DNA of 64,000 nucleotides from Mycobacterium paraffinicum. Lineage in GTDB: Bacteria > Actinomycetota > Actinomycetes > Mycobacteriales > Mycobacteriaceae. The stretch covers positions 32,982 through 96,981 of the forward strand of contig NZ_MPNT01000022.1 in NCBI RefSeq assembly GCF_001907675.1, given 5' to 3'. Numbering within the stretch: position 1 is the stretch's first letter; each line of letters starts with the position of its first letter. Shown here in pieces: positions 26,002-34,817 of this stretch. The notes under the pieces were generated by a model. The model was not told the DNA's origin and did not search any database. It saw only the letters and a list, made by a program, of their open reading frames with translations. Position numbers and translations under genes: made by a program.

Positions 26002-26847
26002 TCACGGCGCGATGGGCCGATTGGTCCACTCGCGGTCGGGCCGGCGCGACGAGCGGAACCACCCGCCCGCCGCGCCGGTACCGCCGTCGGTTGGGATGGT
26101 GTGGCCGGTGACGAATGCGGACAGGTCCGAGGCCAGGAACAAGATCACGTGCGCCTGGTCCTCGGGCACGCCCATGCGGCCGACCGGAACCCATTGCGGC
26201 CACTGGGCCTGCTCGTCCGGAGACAGCCACTGCGAGTAGGGCACCTGAAGGGATTCGGTGACGTCGGGCGCGATCGCGTTGACCCGCACCCCATGCCCGC
26301 CCACCTGGACCGCGAGGCTGCGGGTGAACTGAATGACCGCGGCCTTGAAGGCGGCGTAGACCGGGTCTTCGGGGTAACCGCGCAGGCCCTCGACGGACGA
26401 CACGTTGACGATCGCGCCGGCCCGCCGGGCGACCATCGCGGGCAGGAACGCGTGGGTGACCAGGAAGACGTGGTGCAGGTTGATTCGGTACAGCTCGTCC
26501 CAGAGCTGGGGATCGGTGTCGGCGAAGTTCCCCGGATGCCGCAGCCAGTGGCCGACGTTGTTGACCAGCGCGTCCACCCGGCCGTAGCGCTCCAACACCG
26601 ATCGCGCCATGTCGTCGACCGCCGCCGCGTCGCGGACGTCGGTGACCACCGCCACCGCCGATCCGCCCGCGGCCGCGATGTCGTCGACCGTCCGTGCGGC
26701 AAGTCCGCCGTCGACGTCGACGATGACCACGTGTGCGCCCTGGTTGGCGAACAGCCGGGCGGTGGCCGCGCCGATGCCGCCGCCACCGCCGGTCACCACG
26801 GCCACCCGGTCGCCCAGCAGCGCGTCAGCCCGCATTTCGTCGTTCAT
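26002..26847 (-). CDS. Short-chain dehydrogenase/reductase (SDR)
   Basis: A 281-residue classical SDR. Seen: cofactor motif TGGGGGIG (residues 19-26), an acid after the second strand (VDVDGG) indicating NAD(H) preference, NNVG structural motif, catalytic Ser in NVSSVEGLRGYP and the YxxxK pair as YAAFK, and PTDGGTGAAGG at the C-terminus. The C-terminal tail of about 20 residues after that is longer than usual and basic. It stands alone, convergent with the methyltransferase gene and divergent from a lipase gene. Substrate unknown; hydroxy-lipid or hydroxysteroid oxidation is common in the family. Confidence 0.87.
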   Translation of the reverse strand: MNDEMRADALLGDRVAVVTGGGGGIGAATARLFANQGAHVVIVDVDGGLAARTVDDIAAAGGSAVAVVTDVRDAAAVDDMARSVLERYGRVDALVNNVGHWLRHPGNFADTDPQLWDELYRINLHHVFLVTHAFLPAMVARRAGAIVNVSSVEGLRGYPEDPVYAAFKAAVIQFTRSLAVQVGGHGVRVNAIAPDVTESLQVPYSQWLSPDEQAQWPQWVPVGRMGVPEDQAHVILFLASDLSAFVTGHTIPTDGGTGAAGGWFRSSRRPDREWTNRPIAP

Positions 26848-26912
26848 CGCTCATATTTTGGGCCACCGGGCGAAGCTCCGGCCGACGAACCGCGGAAAGG
26901 CTTTACCTACCC

Positions 26913-26928
26913 ACCGGCTACCGCCGGT
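26913..26928. promoter_or_regulatory. 16-bp palindrome in SDR/lipase divergent promoter
   Basis: ACCGGC-TACC-GCCGGT is a perfect 6-4-6 inverted repeat in the 173-bp gap between the SDR start (26847) and the lipase start (27021). It lies 66 bp upstream of the SDR and 92 bp upstream of the lipase. GC-rich palindromes arise by chance in this genome, so the call is tentative. Confidence 0.3.
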
Positions 26929-27020
26929 AAACCGTGATGTACCCAACATTCGCGCCGAGTTCACGCGGAGTTTTTCGGGCCCGTCGACGGGTATCCGTTG
27001 CGCATTGAGGAGGGAGCGCA

Positions 27021-28049
27021 ATGGTGAGCACCGATCCGCATCGCGTATTGCCAAGTGGCGCAATGAAGCGGCGAGTCCACCATCGCCATAGCCCCCAGTC
27101 GTTCGCGGTCGCGTTGGCCAGCAGGCTGATCGTGAAGAACACCGTTCGGGCATGGGCTTTCAGTCCTAACCTGCGCTGGCCGTTCGAATACGTCGACGGC
27201 TTTGCGGGATTGGTGCCCCGGTTCGCCATCTCGGCGAAGATCGAACCCGTCCAACTGGAAAACTGCGCGGCCGAATGGGTTTGCGCGGCCGGCGCTTCGA
27301 CGGATCGGGCGATCCTGTACCTGCATGGCGGCGCCTTTCTCACCTGTGGCCTCAACACGCACCGTTCGGTCGTCACGCGACTTTCGCAGGCCGCGGACGC
27401 CGCGGTCCTCACGGTCGGGTACCGGAAGCTGCCCAACCATCAGATCACCGACGCAATCGAGGACGGCATGAACGGCCTTCGCTGGCTGCGGGATCGCGGA
27501 TTCGACGGTGACCGCGTGGTCGTGGCCGGCGACTCCGCCGGGGGCTACCTGGCGTTCATGACCACGCTGCTCGCCATCAGCAGCCAACTGATGCGGCCCG
27601 CCGGTATCGCAACGATCTCGCCGTTCACCGATGCCGACCCGGCCCGAAAGCTGAGGCACCGCAACGCGCGCCGGTGCTCGATGTTCACCCGCGGCGCGCT
27701 GTCGATGTTCGCCCAATACCTCAGCCAGGCGCAGCTATTGGAGGGCCGCGGGGAGTCCACCGTCGCCTCACCGGTGGACGCCGACCTGTCCGAGTTGCCG
27801 CCGGTCACCATCCACGCGAGTTCCGACGAATTGCTGCTGCCCGATGCTGAATTGATGGCAAAGCGATTGGAAGCCAGCGGCGTTCCGTGCGACCTGCACC
27901 TGTGGGACGGACAGATTCACGACTTCCCGCTGGCGGCGGACGTCCTGCCCGAGGGCAGGCGCGCCATTCGCCATCTCGGGGATTTCATCAAGGAAGTCAC
28001 CGCGGTTCCTCAGCCCTGGCGCCGTAACCTGCAAGCCGTCGCGGGGTGA
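27021..28049 (+). CDS. Alpha/beta hydrolase, hormone-sensitive-lipase-like (Lip family)
   Basis: A 342-residue esterase/lipase of the HSL (alpha/beta hydrolase 3) family. Seen: oxyanion motif HGGAF at residues 102-106, nucleophile GDSAGG with Ser172, acid Asp in a SSDELLLPD segment and the catalytic His in GQIHDFPL. Residues 1-50 form a basic extension without a clear signal peptide, so it is probably cytosolic. Start is ATG preceded by GAGGAGGGAG. It cleaves ester bonds in short or medium acyl substrates in characterised relatives; no closer substrate is readable. Monocistronic by position. Confidence 0.87.
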   Translation: MVSTDPHRVLPSGAMKRRVHHRHSPQSFAVALASRLIVKNTVRAWAFSPNLRWPFEYVDGFAGLVPRFAISAKIEPVQLENCAAEWVCAAGASTDRAILYLHGGAFLTCGLNTHRSVVTRLSQAADAAVLTVGYRKLPNHQITDAIEDGMNGLRWLRDRGFDGDRVVVAGDSAGGYLAFMTTLLAISSQLMRPAGIATISPFTDADPARKLRHRNARRCSMFTRGALSMFAQYLSQAQLLEGRGESTVASPVDADLSELPPVTIHASSDELLLPDAELMAKRLEASGVPCDLHLWDGQIHDFPLAADVLPEGRRAIRHLGDFIKEVTAVPQPWRRNLQAVAG

Positions 28050-28402
28050 CGGGCTGTCTGAAAGCCGCGGTCCCGCAACTGAAATGATGGACCGCGCGGT
28101 TGTTGCGCAAGCATGGTTCGGGATCGATCGGCACCGGTTCACTCTCCCGCCAGCGCGGCTGGGATGACTAGAGCGGTGGACCGTTCTCCGGTCGGTTTCC
28201 GGGCGGAACCTCGGCGGTAGCGTGCTGCTGCTCCACGGCGCCGGCGACCGGAACCGCGCCGGGGAAAACGCTCGTCGCTCGCACGCACGGACGGCGGCTC
28301 GGCCGCCGTGAACCCGTCGAACACGGGCGCCCCGCCCGGGGGCGGCGGTCCGGTAGAGATTCGGCGTCCTGATCCGCACGGCTGCCGATACAGTTGGTCG
28401 TG
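28050..28402. other. 353-bp intergenic region, no gene recognised
   Basis: Between the lipase stop and the FHA-ABC transporter start. No convincing reading frame, RNA, or repeat is visible. It is GC-rich with a C/G cluster near 28330-28350 and presumably carries the transporter promoter. The pknF kinase gene found here in M. tuberculosis is absent, and no remnant of it was recognised. Confidence 0.55.
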
Positions 28403-31087
28403 ATGAGCCGACCAGTTCCACCCGCGTTGACGGTGCGGTACGAGGGATCCGAGCGCACGTTCGCCGCGGGCAACGACGTGGTGATCGGACGTGACCTTCG
28501 CGCCGACGTCCGCGTCGCGCATCCGCTGATCTCGCGCACCCACCTGATCGTCCGATTCGACGAGGGTCGATGGGTCGCCATCGACAACGGCAGCCTCAAC
28601 GGGTTATTCGTCAACCACCAACGCGTGTCCATGGTCGAAATCCAGGACGGCATGCGCGTCAACATCGGTAACCAGGACGGTCCGGCGCTGACCTTCGAGG
28701 TGGGCCGCCATCAGGGGACGGCCGGGCGGCCCCCGCTGACGACGTCGATACCGATCGTCAACCCGGCCACCGCGGCGAGCCCGCGGGCGCCCCTCGGCCA
28801 GCCGTCCAGCACCCCATGGCCCAGCCAGCCCCAGCCGTCGGCGTCGGTGTCGTTCCGCCAGCCCACGCATCCGCCCAGCGGGCCCCCGCCCCTGCACCCG
28901 CCGAGCGGGCCCACGCCGATGCAGCCGCCGACCGGGTCGATGCCGAGCCACCCGTCGGGCCCGCAGCCGCGACACCCGACCGGTGGCCAACCGGCCGCGC
29001 CGCCCAGCGGCCCGCAACACGCACCGCAGATCTATCGCACCCCGCCCAACGCGCCGCCGGCGCAGGCCGCGGGGCCGGAGACGAGCCGCGTCGCCGGCGA
29101 CGCGGCGAACCTGGCGACCTCGATGATGAAGATCCTGCGGCCGGGCAAGGGCGCGCTGGAGTCGACACCGGGCGCGGTCAAGATCGGCCGGGCCAACGAC
29201 AACGACATCGTCATCCCCGAGGTGCTGGCGTCGCGCCACCACGCCACGCTGATACCGACGCCGCACGGCACCGAGATCCACGACAACCGCAGCATCAACG
29301 GCACCTTCGTCAACGGGGCACGGGTCGACTCGGCCGTGCTGCACGACGGCGACGTCGTCACCATCGGCAACATCGACCTCGTCTTCGCCGGCGGCACGCT
29401 GGCCCGCCGTGACGAGAGCGCGACCGCGACCCGCACCGGCGGCCTGGACGTGCGCGGCGTGTCGTGGACCATCGAGAACAACAAGACGCTGCTGGACGAC
29501 ATCTCGCTGGGCGCGCAGCCGGGCACACTGACGGCCGTGATCGGGCCCTCGGGTGCGGGCAAGTCGACCTTCGCGCGGTTGGTCGCCGGGTACACCCACC
29601 CGACCAGGGGGACGGTGGCGTTCGAGGGCCACAACGTCCACGCCGAGTACGCCTCGCTGCGCAGCAGGATCGGCATGGTGCCCCAGGACGACGTGGTGCA
29701 CGGGCAGCTGACCGTCCAGCAGGCGTTGATGTACGCCGCCGAGCTTCGGCTGCCGCCGGACACCACCAAGGACGACCGGGCCCAGGTCGTGGCCCGGGTG
29801 CTCGAGGAACTCGAGATGACGCAGCACCTGCACACCCGGGTCGACAAGCTCTCGGGCGGCCAGCGCAAGCGCGCGTCGGTCGCCCTGGAGTTGCTCACCG
29901 GGCCGTCGCTGCTGATCCTGGACGAGCCGACCTCCGGCCTGGACCCCGCGCTGGACCGGCAAGTGATGACCATGCTGCGCCAGCTCGCCGACGCGGGCCG
30001 CGTGGTGCTGGTCGTCACCCACTCGCTGACCTACCTGGACGTGTGCGACCAGGTCCTGCTGCTGGCCCCCGGCGGCAAGACCGCCTTCTGCGGGCCGCCC
30101 AGCCAGATCGGTCCGGCCATGGGCACGACGAACTGGGCCGACATCTTCAGCACGGTCGCCGGCGATCCCGACGGCGCGAAGGCGCGCTACCTGGCGCGCA
30201 CCGGCCCACCGCCACCACCGCCCCCCGCGCAGCGGCCCGCCGACCTGGGCGACCCGTCGCACACGAGCCTGTTCCGGCAGTTCTCCACGATCGCCAGGCG
30301 GCAGGTCCGGCTGATCTTCTCCGACCGCGGCTATTTCGTCTTTCTCGCGGTGCTGCCGTTCATCATGGGGTCGCTATCCATGTCGGTGCCCGGCGACGTC
30401 GGCTTCGGCATCCCCAACCCCTACGGCGCCGCGCCCAACGAGCCCGGGCAGATCCTGGTGTTGCTCAACGTCGGCGCCGTGTTCATGGGTACCGCGCTCA
30501 CCATCCGCGACCTCATCGGGGAACGCCCGATCTTCCTGCGCGAACAGGCGGTCGGGCTGTCCACCAGCGCCTACCTGCTGGCCAAGGTCTGCGTCTACAC
30601 GGTTTTCGCGGTCGTCCAATCGGCGATCGTCACCATCATCGTGCTGCTCGGCAAGGGCGGCCCGACCCAGGGGGCGGTGGCCCTGGGGCGGCCGGGTCTC
30701 GAGCTGTTCGTCGACGTCGCGTTGACGTGCGTGGCCTCGGCGATGCTCGGGCTCGCGCTGTCGGCTATCGCCAAGTCGAACGAACAGATCATGCCGCTGC
30801 TGGTGGTGGCGGTGATGTCGCAGCTGGTGTTCTCCGGCGGCATGATTCCCGTGACCGGGCGGCTCGGGCTCGACCAGATGTCCTGGGCGACCCCGGCGCG
30901 CTGGGGGTTCGCGGCCTCAGCCTCGACCGCCGACCTGGGCAAGCTGGTGCCCGGTCCGCTCAGCCCAAAGGACTCGCACTGGCATCACACGCCGGGCGCG
31001 TGGTGGTTCGACGTCGCGATGCTGGTGGTGATCAGCGTCTTCTACCTGAGCTTCGTCCGCTGGAAGATCCGGCTCAGGGGCGGCTGA
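28403..31087 (+). CDS. FHA-domain ABC transporter (Rv1747 orthologue)
   Basis: An 894-residue single-chain exporter. Layout: FHA domain 1 at about residues 10-105 (VGRDLRADVRVAHPLISRTHL), a proline-rich linker of about 110 residues with repeated SGP units, FHA domain 2 at about 235-320 (IGRANDNDIVIPEVLASRHH), an ABC ATPase at about 340-560 (Walker A GPSGAGKS, signature LSGGQRKR, Walker B LLILDEP), and an ABCG-type membrane domain with six helices. Strong resemblance to M. tuberculosis Rv1747, whose linker threonines are phosphorylated by PknF and then bound by the FHA domains. Rv1747 is linked to export of cell-wall components (PIMs). The start ATG matches that of Rv1747; a longer TTG/GTG start is possible. 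Confidence 0.95.
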   Translation: MSRPVPPALTVRYEGSERTFAAGNDVVIGRDLRADVRVAHPLISRTHLIVRFDEGRWVAIDNGSLNGLFVNHQRVSMVEIQDGMRVNIGNQDGPALTFEVGRHQGTAGRPPLTTSIPIVNPATAASPRAPLGQPSSTPWPSQPQPSASVSFRQPTHPPSGPPPLHPPSGPTPMQPPTGSMPSHPSGPQPRHPTGGQPAAPPSGPQHAPQIYRTPPNAPPAQAAGPETSRVAGDAANLATSMMKILRPGKGALESTPGAVKIGRANDNDIVIPEVLASRHHATLIPTPHGTEIHDNRSINGTFVNGARVDSAVLHDGDVVTIGNIDLVFAGGTLARRDESATATRTGGLDVRGVSWTIENNKTLLDDISLGAQPGTLTAVIGPSGAGKSTFARLVAGYTHPTRGTVAFEGHNVHAEYASLRSRIGMVPQDDVVHGQLTVQQALMYAAELRLPPDTTKDDRAQVVARVLEELEMTQHLHTRVDKLSGGQRKRASVALELLTGPSLLILDEPTSGLDPALDRQVMTMLRQLADAGRVVLVVTHSLTYLDVCDQVLLLAPGGKTAFCGPPSQIGPAMGTTNWADIFSTVAGDPDGAKARYLARTGPPPPPPPAQRPADLGDPSHTSLFRQFSTIARRQVRLIFSDRGYFVFLAVLPFIMGSLSMSVPGDVGFGIPNPYGAAPNEPGQILVLLNVGAVFMGTALTIRDLIGERPIFLREQAVGLSTSAYLLAKVCVYTVFAVVQSAIVTIIVLLGKGGPTQGAVALGRPGLELFVDVALTCVASAMLGLALSAIAKSNEQIMPLLVVAVMSQLVFSGGMIPVTGRLGLDQMSWATPARWGFAASASTADLGKLVPGPLSPKDSHWHHTPGAWWFDVAMLVVISVFYLSFVRWKIRLRGG

Positions 31088-31099
31088 GGCCGCCGCGGG

Positions 31100-31264
31100 T
31101 CAGGCGCCCTTGCGGATCACCTGGTCGGCCGCGGCGCGCATGCGATCCGACAACTGGAGCAGGCTGTGCTCGCCCACGCCGAGGGGCAGCGTGTACGCCA
31201 ATTGCCGCAGTTCGACCGCATAGTTGCGTAAGTCTTCACGAAGGCGCGTCTCTACAGTGGGCAT
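31100..31264 (-). CDS. Small 54-residue protein, possibly conserved
   Basis: Reading the minus strand gives a 54-residue protein starting MPTVETRLREDLRNYAVEL and ending in RMRAAADQVIRKGA, with TLPLGVGEHSLLQLSD between. It is a short, helix-rich, cytosolic protein with no membrane segment or cysteines. The ATG has GAGGGAGA upstream at a normal distance, and the TGA lies 13 bp after the transporter stop, converging on it. Too short to be assigned to a family; a role alongside the FHA-ABC transporter is only a guess from position. Confidence 0.6.
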   Translation of the reverse strand: MPTVETRLREDLRNYAVELRQLAYTLPLGVGEHSLLQLSDRMRAAADQVIRKGA

Positions 31265-31270
31265 GACATC

Positions 31271-31298
31271 TCCCTCAGGCTGGGTCCCTCAGGCTGGG
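31271..31298. repeat. Tandem 14-bp duplication in leader of the small gene
   Basis: TCCCTCAGGCTGGG occurs twice in direct tandem (31271-31284 and 31285-31298). On the minus strand the copy nearer the 54-residue gene supplies its GAGGGA ribosome site, so the duplication adds a second copy of that site upstream. The rest of the 288-bp gap to the acyl-CoA dehydrogenase gene shows only TTGACA near 31397 as a possible -35. Confidence 0.6.
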
Positions 31299-31552
31299 GC
31301 TGGGCAGAGTGCCTGGTCCGCATCGACCAGCCGATCGAAAAATTTTCGCAGCCCCGCCGGATATCGGCGAGAGCGCCGATGCGAATTAACGGGAGTTTGA
31401 CAGCATATTTACAGTCGGTCCGTGCTCCAGGCGTGGCGCCACGGCGAAATCCGGGGCGCGTAATCGGTGTGGCGTTACGCTGACGCTGCTTGGTGGAAAG
31501 GCCCTCGCGGGGAAGGCTCCAGAAGGGCTTGGCGAAAGGCAATGGCGCCGGA

Positions 31553-32731
31553 ATGGATTTCGAACTCGACGCCGGGCAGCGCGCGTGGCTGGCCGAGGTC
31601 CGCGAGTTCCTCCACGACAACGTCACCGCCGAGCTGCGAGCCGAGCTCGCCGAGCACGACCTGGAATTTCCCGGCGGCGAGGTGGCCCGGTTCCGTCGCA
31701 GGATCGGGGAGAAGGGCTGGTTCGGGCTCAACTGGCCGCGAGAATACGGCGGACTGGGCCTCGGCGCGATCCACTTGCACCTGCTGATGAGCGAATTCGA
31801 GTATTGGGGCGTGCCGGGGCCGGACCTGACGGTCACGTCCGTGGCGCCGATGATCATGCGGCACGGCACCGAACGGAACAAGTCGGAATGGCTGCCGCTG
31901 ATCGCCAACGGTGAAATGGTCTGCGCCGTGGGCTATTCGGAACCCGACGCCGGCACCGACCTGGCCAGCCTGCGCACCAGCGCGGTCCGCGACGGCGACG
32001 ACTGGGTGATCAACGGCACCAAGACCTGGAACAGCGGCGCACAGCGCGCCACCCACGAGTGGCTCTGCGTGCGCACCGATCCCAATGGTGTCCGCCATCG
32101 GGGGATTTCGGTCATCATCGTGCCGATCGACAGTCCCGGCGTGGCGATCCGCCCGCTGTACGCGTGGTCGGGTTACCGCACCAACGAGGTCCACTTCCAA
32201 GACGTGCGGGTGCCGGTCACGAACCTGGTCGGCGAGGTCAACCGCGGCTGGACGTACATCACGGGGGCCCTCGACCTGGAACGCGGCGCGCTGACCAACG
32301 CGGGGGACCTGCGTCGCGCGGTCGAGGAGCTGCGTGAGCTCGCGCGGCTCCCGCGCCGCGACGGCACGGTGGCCTCCGACAGCCCATCGCTGCGGCGCCG
32401 GCTCGCGCAGGCGGAGGCCGACGTGGCGGTGGCCACCCTGATGGGCTACGAGGCCGCGTCGATCCTGGACAGCGGGGTGATCCCGACGGTGGAGGTCAGC
32501 GTCGAGAAGGTCTTCACCAGCGAACTACGCCAGCGCATCGCCGTGCTCGCGCTCGACGTGCTGGGCCCGGACGGTTTACTCGCACACCGCAGCGAGCAGG
32601 CGCCGCTGGCCGGCAAGTTCGAGCGGCTCTACCGGGCCGCGCCGCTGATGCGCTTCGGGGGCGGCACCAACGAGGTGCTCCGCGACATCATCGCCCAGCG
32701 CGGGCACAAGATGCCCAGCTACGGGCGCTGA
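31553..32731 (+). CDS. Acyl-CoA dehydrogenase (FadE), ChsE-type subunit
   Basis: A 392-residue flavin-dependent acyl-CoA dehydrogenase. Seen: GYSEPDAGTDLASLRT flavin/substrate loop, INGTKTWNSGAQRATHEWLCVRT, and the C-terminal FGGGTNEVLRDIIAQRGH motif typical of FadE26/FadE29-like members. In the steroid pathway such proteins pair with a second FadE to form alpha2beta2 enzymes that share one flavin site. The ATG at 31553 is taken in preference to an upstream in-frame start at 31490. First gene of a nine-gene operon; the next gene is a second FadE 19 bp downstream. Confidence 0.88.
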   Translation: MDFELDAGQRAWLAEVREFLHDNVTAELRAELAEHDLEFPGGEVARFRRRIGEKGWFGLNWPREYGGLGLGAIHLHLLMSEFEYWGVPGPDLTVTSVAPMIMRHGTERNKSEWLPLIANGEMVCAVGYSEPDAGTDLASLRTSAVRDGDDWVINGTKTWNSGAQRATHEWLCVRTDPNGVRHRGISVIIVPIDSPGVAIRPLYAWSGYRTNEVHFQDVRVPVTNLVGEVNRGWTYITGALDLERGALTNAGDLRRAVEELRELARLPRRDGTVASDSPSLRRRLAQAEADVAVATLMGYEAASILDSGVIPTVEVSVEKVFTSELRQRIAVLALDVLGPDGLLAHRSEQAPLAGKFERLYRAAPLMRFGGGTNEVLRDIIAQRGHKMPSYGR

Positions 32732-32750
32732 AAGGAACCGCGCGCACCCG

Positions 32751-33869
32751 ATGAAAGCGATACCCACCGCTGAACAACGCGACTTCGCCGCATCGTTGCG
32801 CGCCCTGCTGGCCGCGGAGAGCCCGGTGCCGTTGGTGCGCGCGCTGACCGAACCGGGCGCGGACCGCCGCACCCCGGCGCTGTGGCACGCGCTGACGGAC
32901 GCCGGCGTCCTCGGACTGGCCATCGCCGAGGAATACGGCGGCTGCGGCGGGTTCCTGGGCGATCTCGCCGTCTTCTATGTCGAGGCCGGTCGCGCGCTGT
33001 GCCCGACGACCGTCCACAGCAGCATCCAGTCCGCGCTCGCCGTCGACCAACTCGGCTGCCCGGACGCCAAGGCCACTTGGCTGCCGGCCCTGGCGCGTGG
33101 CACGACGCGCGGCACCACGGCCCTGTGGAGCGCCCGCGACGCCGCCGTGGTGACGGCCGCCCTGCGCGCCGATCCCGTGGCGGGGCAATGGCGGCTCAGC
33201 GGCACCGCGGACTACGTCGCCGACGCCGACGTCGCCGACGTCGTCGTGACTTCGGCTGCGGCGCAGGACCGTACGCTGGCGTTCGTCGTCAGCACCGCGG
33301 CGCCCGGCGTGACCCTGGAACCGCTCACGATGGCGGGCGCGCAGCGGGCGTGCACCGTGCGCTTCGATGACGTCGCGCTCACCGCCGACGCGCTGCTCGG
33401 CGACGTCACCGAGTGCGCACTGCGCCGGATGGCCAACCTGGCGGTGGCATTGGGATCGCTCGACTTGGTGGGAGTCGGGGAGGCGGTCATCGACCGCACC
33501 GTCGGCTACACGAAGCTGCGCCACCAATTCGGCCGGCCCATCGCGTCTTTCCAGGCCGCCCAGCACCTGGTCGCCGACATGCACATCGCCCTGGCGGCCG
33601 CGCGGTTGGCCGCACATGAGGCGGTGTTCTGGATCGGGCGCGGCCGCACGGCGACCCGCGAAACCGCGATCGCGCGGATGCACGCCGCCACCGCGGCCAG
33701 GCAGATCACGTTGGACGCGCACCAATTGCACGGCGGCATGGGCTATGTCACCGAGACCGATCTGCATCTGTGGACCGAGCGGGCCCGGCTGGGCTCGACG
33801 TGGGGTGGCGGGGCGGACGTCGCCGCAGCGTGGCTGGAGGAGACCCTGAAATCAGAGGAGGGCCGGTGA
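32751..33869 (+). CDS. Acyl-CoA dehydrogenase (FadE), second ChsE-type subunit
   Basis: A 372-residue acyl-CoA dehydrogenase, divergent from its neighbour. Seen: IAEEYGGCGGFLGDLAVFYVEAGRAL, the RHQFGRPIASFQAAQH motif that binds FAD in this subfamily, and DAHQLHGGMGYVTETDLHLW. The usual mid-chain loop equivalent to GYSEPDAGTD in the neighbour is replaced by TTALWSARDAA, as in ChsE1/FadE28-like non-equivalent subunits. It very likely forms a heteromer with the preceding FadE. It overlaps the MaoC gene by GTGA. Substrate: a steroid-like or branched acyl-CoA by analogy with FadE28-FadE29. Confidence 0.86.
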   Translation: MKAIPTAEQRDFAASLRALLAAESPVPLVRALTEPGADRRTPALWHALTDAGVLGLAIAEEYGGCGGFLGDLAVFYVEAGRALCPTTVHSSIQSALAVDQLGCPDAKATWLPALARGTTRGTTALWSARDAAVVTAALRADPVAGQWRLSGTADYVADADVADVVVTSAAAQDRTLAFVVSTAAPGVTLEPLTMAGAQRACTVRFDDVALTADALLGDVTECALRRMANLAVALGSLDLVGVGEAVIDRTVGYTKLRHQFGRPIASFQAAQHLVADMHIALAAARLAAHEAVFWIGRGRTATRETAIARMHAATAARQITLDAHQLHGGMGYVTETDLHLWTERARLGSTWGGGADVAAAWLEETLKSEEGR

Positions 33870-34366
33870 GTGAGGACAGCCTGATCGACGCCGAGTCGGC
33901 GGCGCGCGTGGGCACCGTCGCCGCGTCGGCGACGGGCGAGGTGAACCGGCGCGACTGGCAACGCTGGGCGGCGGCGGTCGGCGACCACAATCCGCTGTGG
34001 TTCGACCCGGAATACGCCAGGGCCAACGGCTTTCGTGACATCATCTGCCCCCCGCTCTTCCTCCAGTACGCCGTGCTGGGCGTCACGCACCTCGAGGCGC
34101 TACGACCCGACGGTTCCTCCGGCGCCGTCTCCGGCAGCCTCGCGTTCCCCCGCGCCCCCAAGCGGATGGCCGGCGGCGAGAGCTTCACCTTCCACGTGCC
34201 GGCCTATCACGGCGACGACGTCGAGATGGTCCGCACCATCTCGTCCATCGTCGAAAAGCAGGGCCGCTCGGGAAGATTCGTTCTGGTCACCTGGAACACG
34301 GTGTACCGCAACCAGCATCAAGACCTGCTCGCCGAGGCGTCCACGTCGATGATCGCCCGTCCCTAG
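33866..34366 (+). CDS. MaoC-like dehydratase, N-terminal (FAS1-like) domain protein
   Basis: A 166-residue single hot-dog domain of the MaoC_dehydrat_N type: GEVNRRDWQRWAAAVGDHNPLWFDPEYARANGFRD, then PPLFLQYAVLG and a sheet ending ASTSMIARP. It starts with GTG inside the stop of the FadE gene, with GAGGAG upstream. In the igr operon of M. tuberculosis, ChsH1 and ChsH2 are two such chains that together hydrate the enoyl-CoA; here the neighbouring 147-residue MaoC supplies the second domain, so a heteromeric enoyl-CoA hydratase is likely. Confidence 0.86.
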   Translation: MSEDSLIDAESAARVGTVAASATGEVNRRDWQRWAAAVGDHNPLWFDPEYARANGFRDIICPPLFLQYAVLGVTHLEALRPDGSSGAVSGSLAFPRAPKRMAGGESFTFHVPAYHGDDVEMVRTISSIVEKQGRSGRFVLVTWNTVYRNQHQDLLAEASTSMIARP

Positions 34367-34373
34367 GAACGTC

Positions 34374-34817
34374 ATGACCGGCCAAGTCTTTTACGAAGAC
34401 ATCGAGGTGGGCCACCGGATGCCCGACCTCACCGTTACCGTCGACGAGACGCAGCTGTTCTTCTTCAGCGCCGCCACCTACAACGGCCACCGCATCCACT
34501 ACGACAAGGACTGGGCGCGCACGGTCGAAGGCTACGACGACGTGCTGGTCCACGGCCCGCTGCAGGCCGCGCTGCTCGGCCGGGCCATCGGGGACTGGAT
34601 CGGCGGGCGCGGCCGCCTGGTGTCCTTCTCCGTCCAGAACCGGGCGGTCGCCCATCCCGGCCAACCCCTGAGCTTCGGCGGCACGATCACCGGCAAACGC
34701 CTCTCCGCCCAGCGCGCGGGGCTGGTCGACCTCGACATCGCCGGCCGCCGCGGCGAGACCGTGCTGATGCCCGGAACGGCGACGGTCGAGCTGCCCCGAC
34801 GCGGAACGCCGGCGTGA
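34374..34817 (+). CDS. MaoC-like dehydratase / enoyl-CoA hydratase
   Basis: A 147-residue hot-dog domain with the hydratase motif as FFSAATYNGHRIHYDKDWAR (about residues 24-43), carrying His and Asp where hydratase 2 enzymes put the catalytic dyad, then DVLVHGPLQAALLG. It begins 7 bp after the first MaoC gene and overlaps the next gene by GTGA. Hydration of the FadE product is the inferred step, by analogy with ChsH1-ChsH2. Confidence 0.87.
   Translation: MTGQVFYEDIEVGHRMPDLTVTVDETQLFFFSAATYNGHRIHYDKDWARTVEGYDDVLVHGPLQAALLGRAIGDWIGGRGRLVSFSVQNRAVAHPGQPLSFGGTITGKRLSAQRAGLVDLDIAGRRGETVLMPGTATVELPRRGTPA

Noticed and set aside
28308-28403. Short GTG frame ending in TGATG at the transporter start
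   Set aside because: Translational coupling was considered, but there is no ribosome site before the GTG and the peptide has no regular features.
31397-31420. TTGACA box upstream of the first FadE gene
   Set aside because: No fitting -10 hexamer at the right distance; single -35-like words are common by chance.
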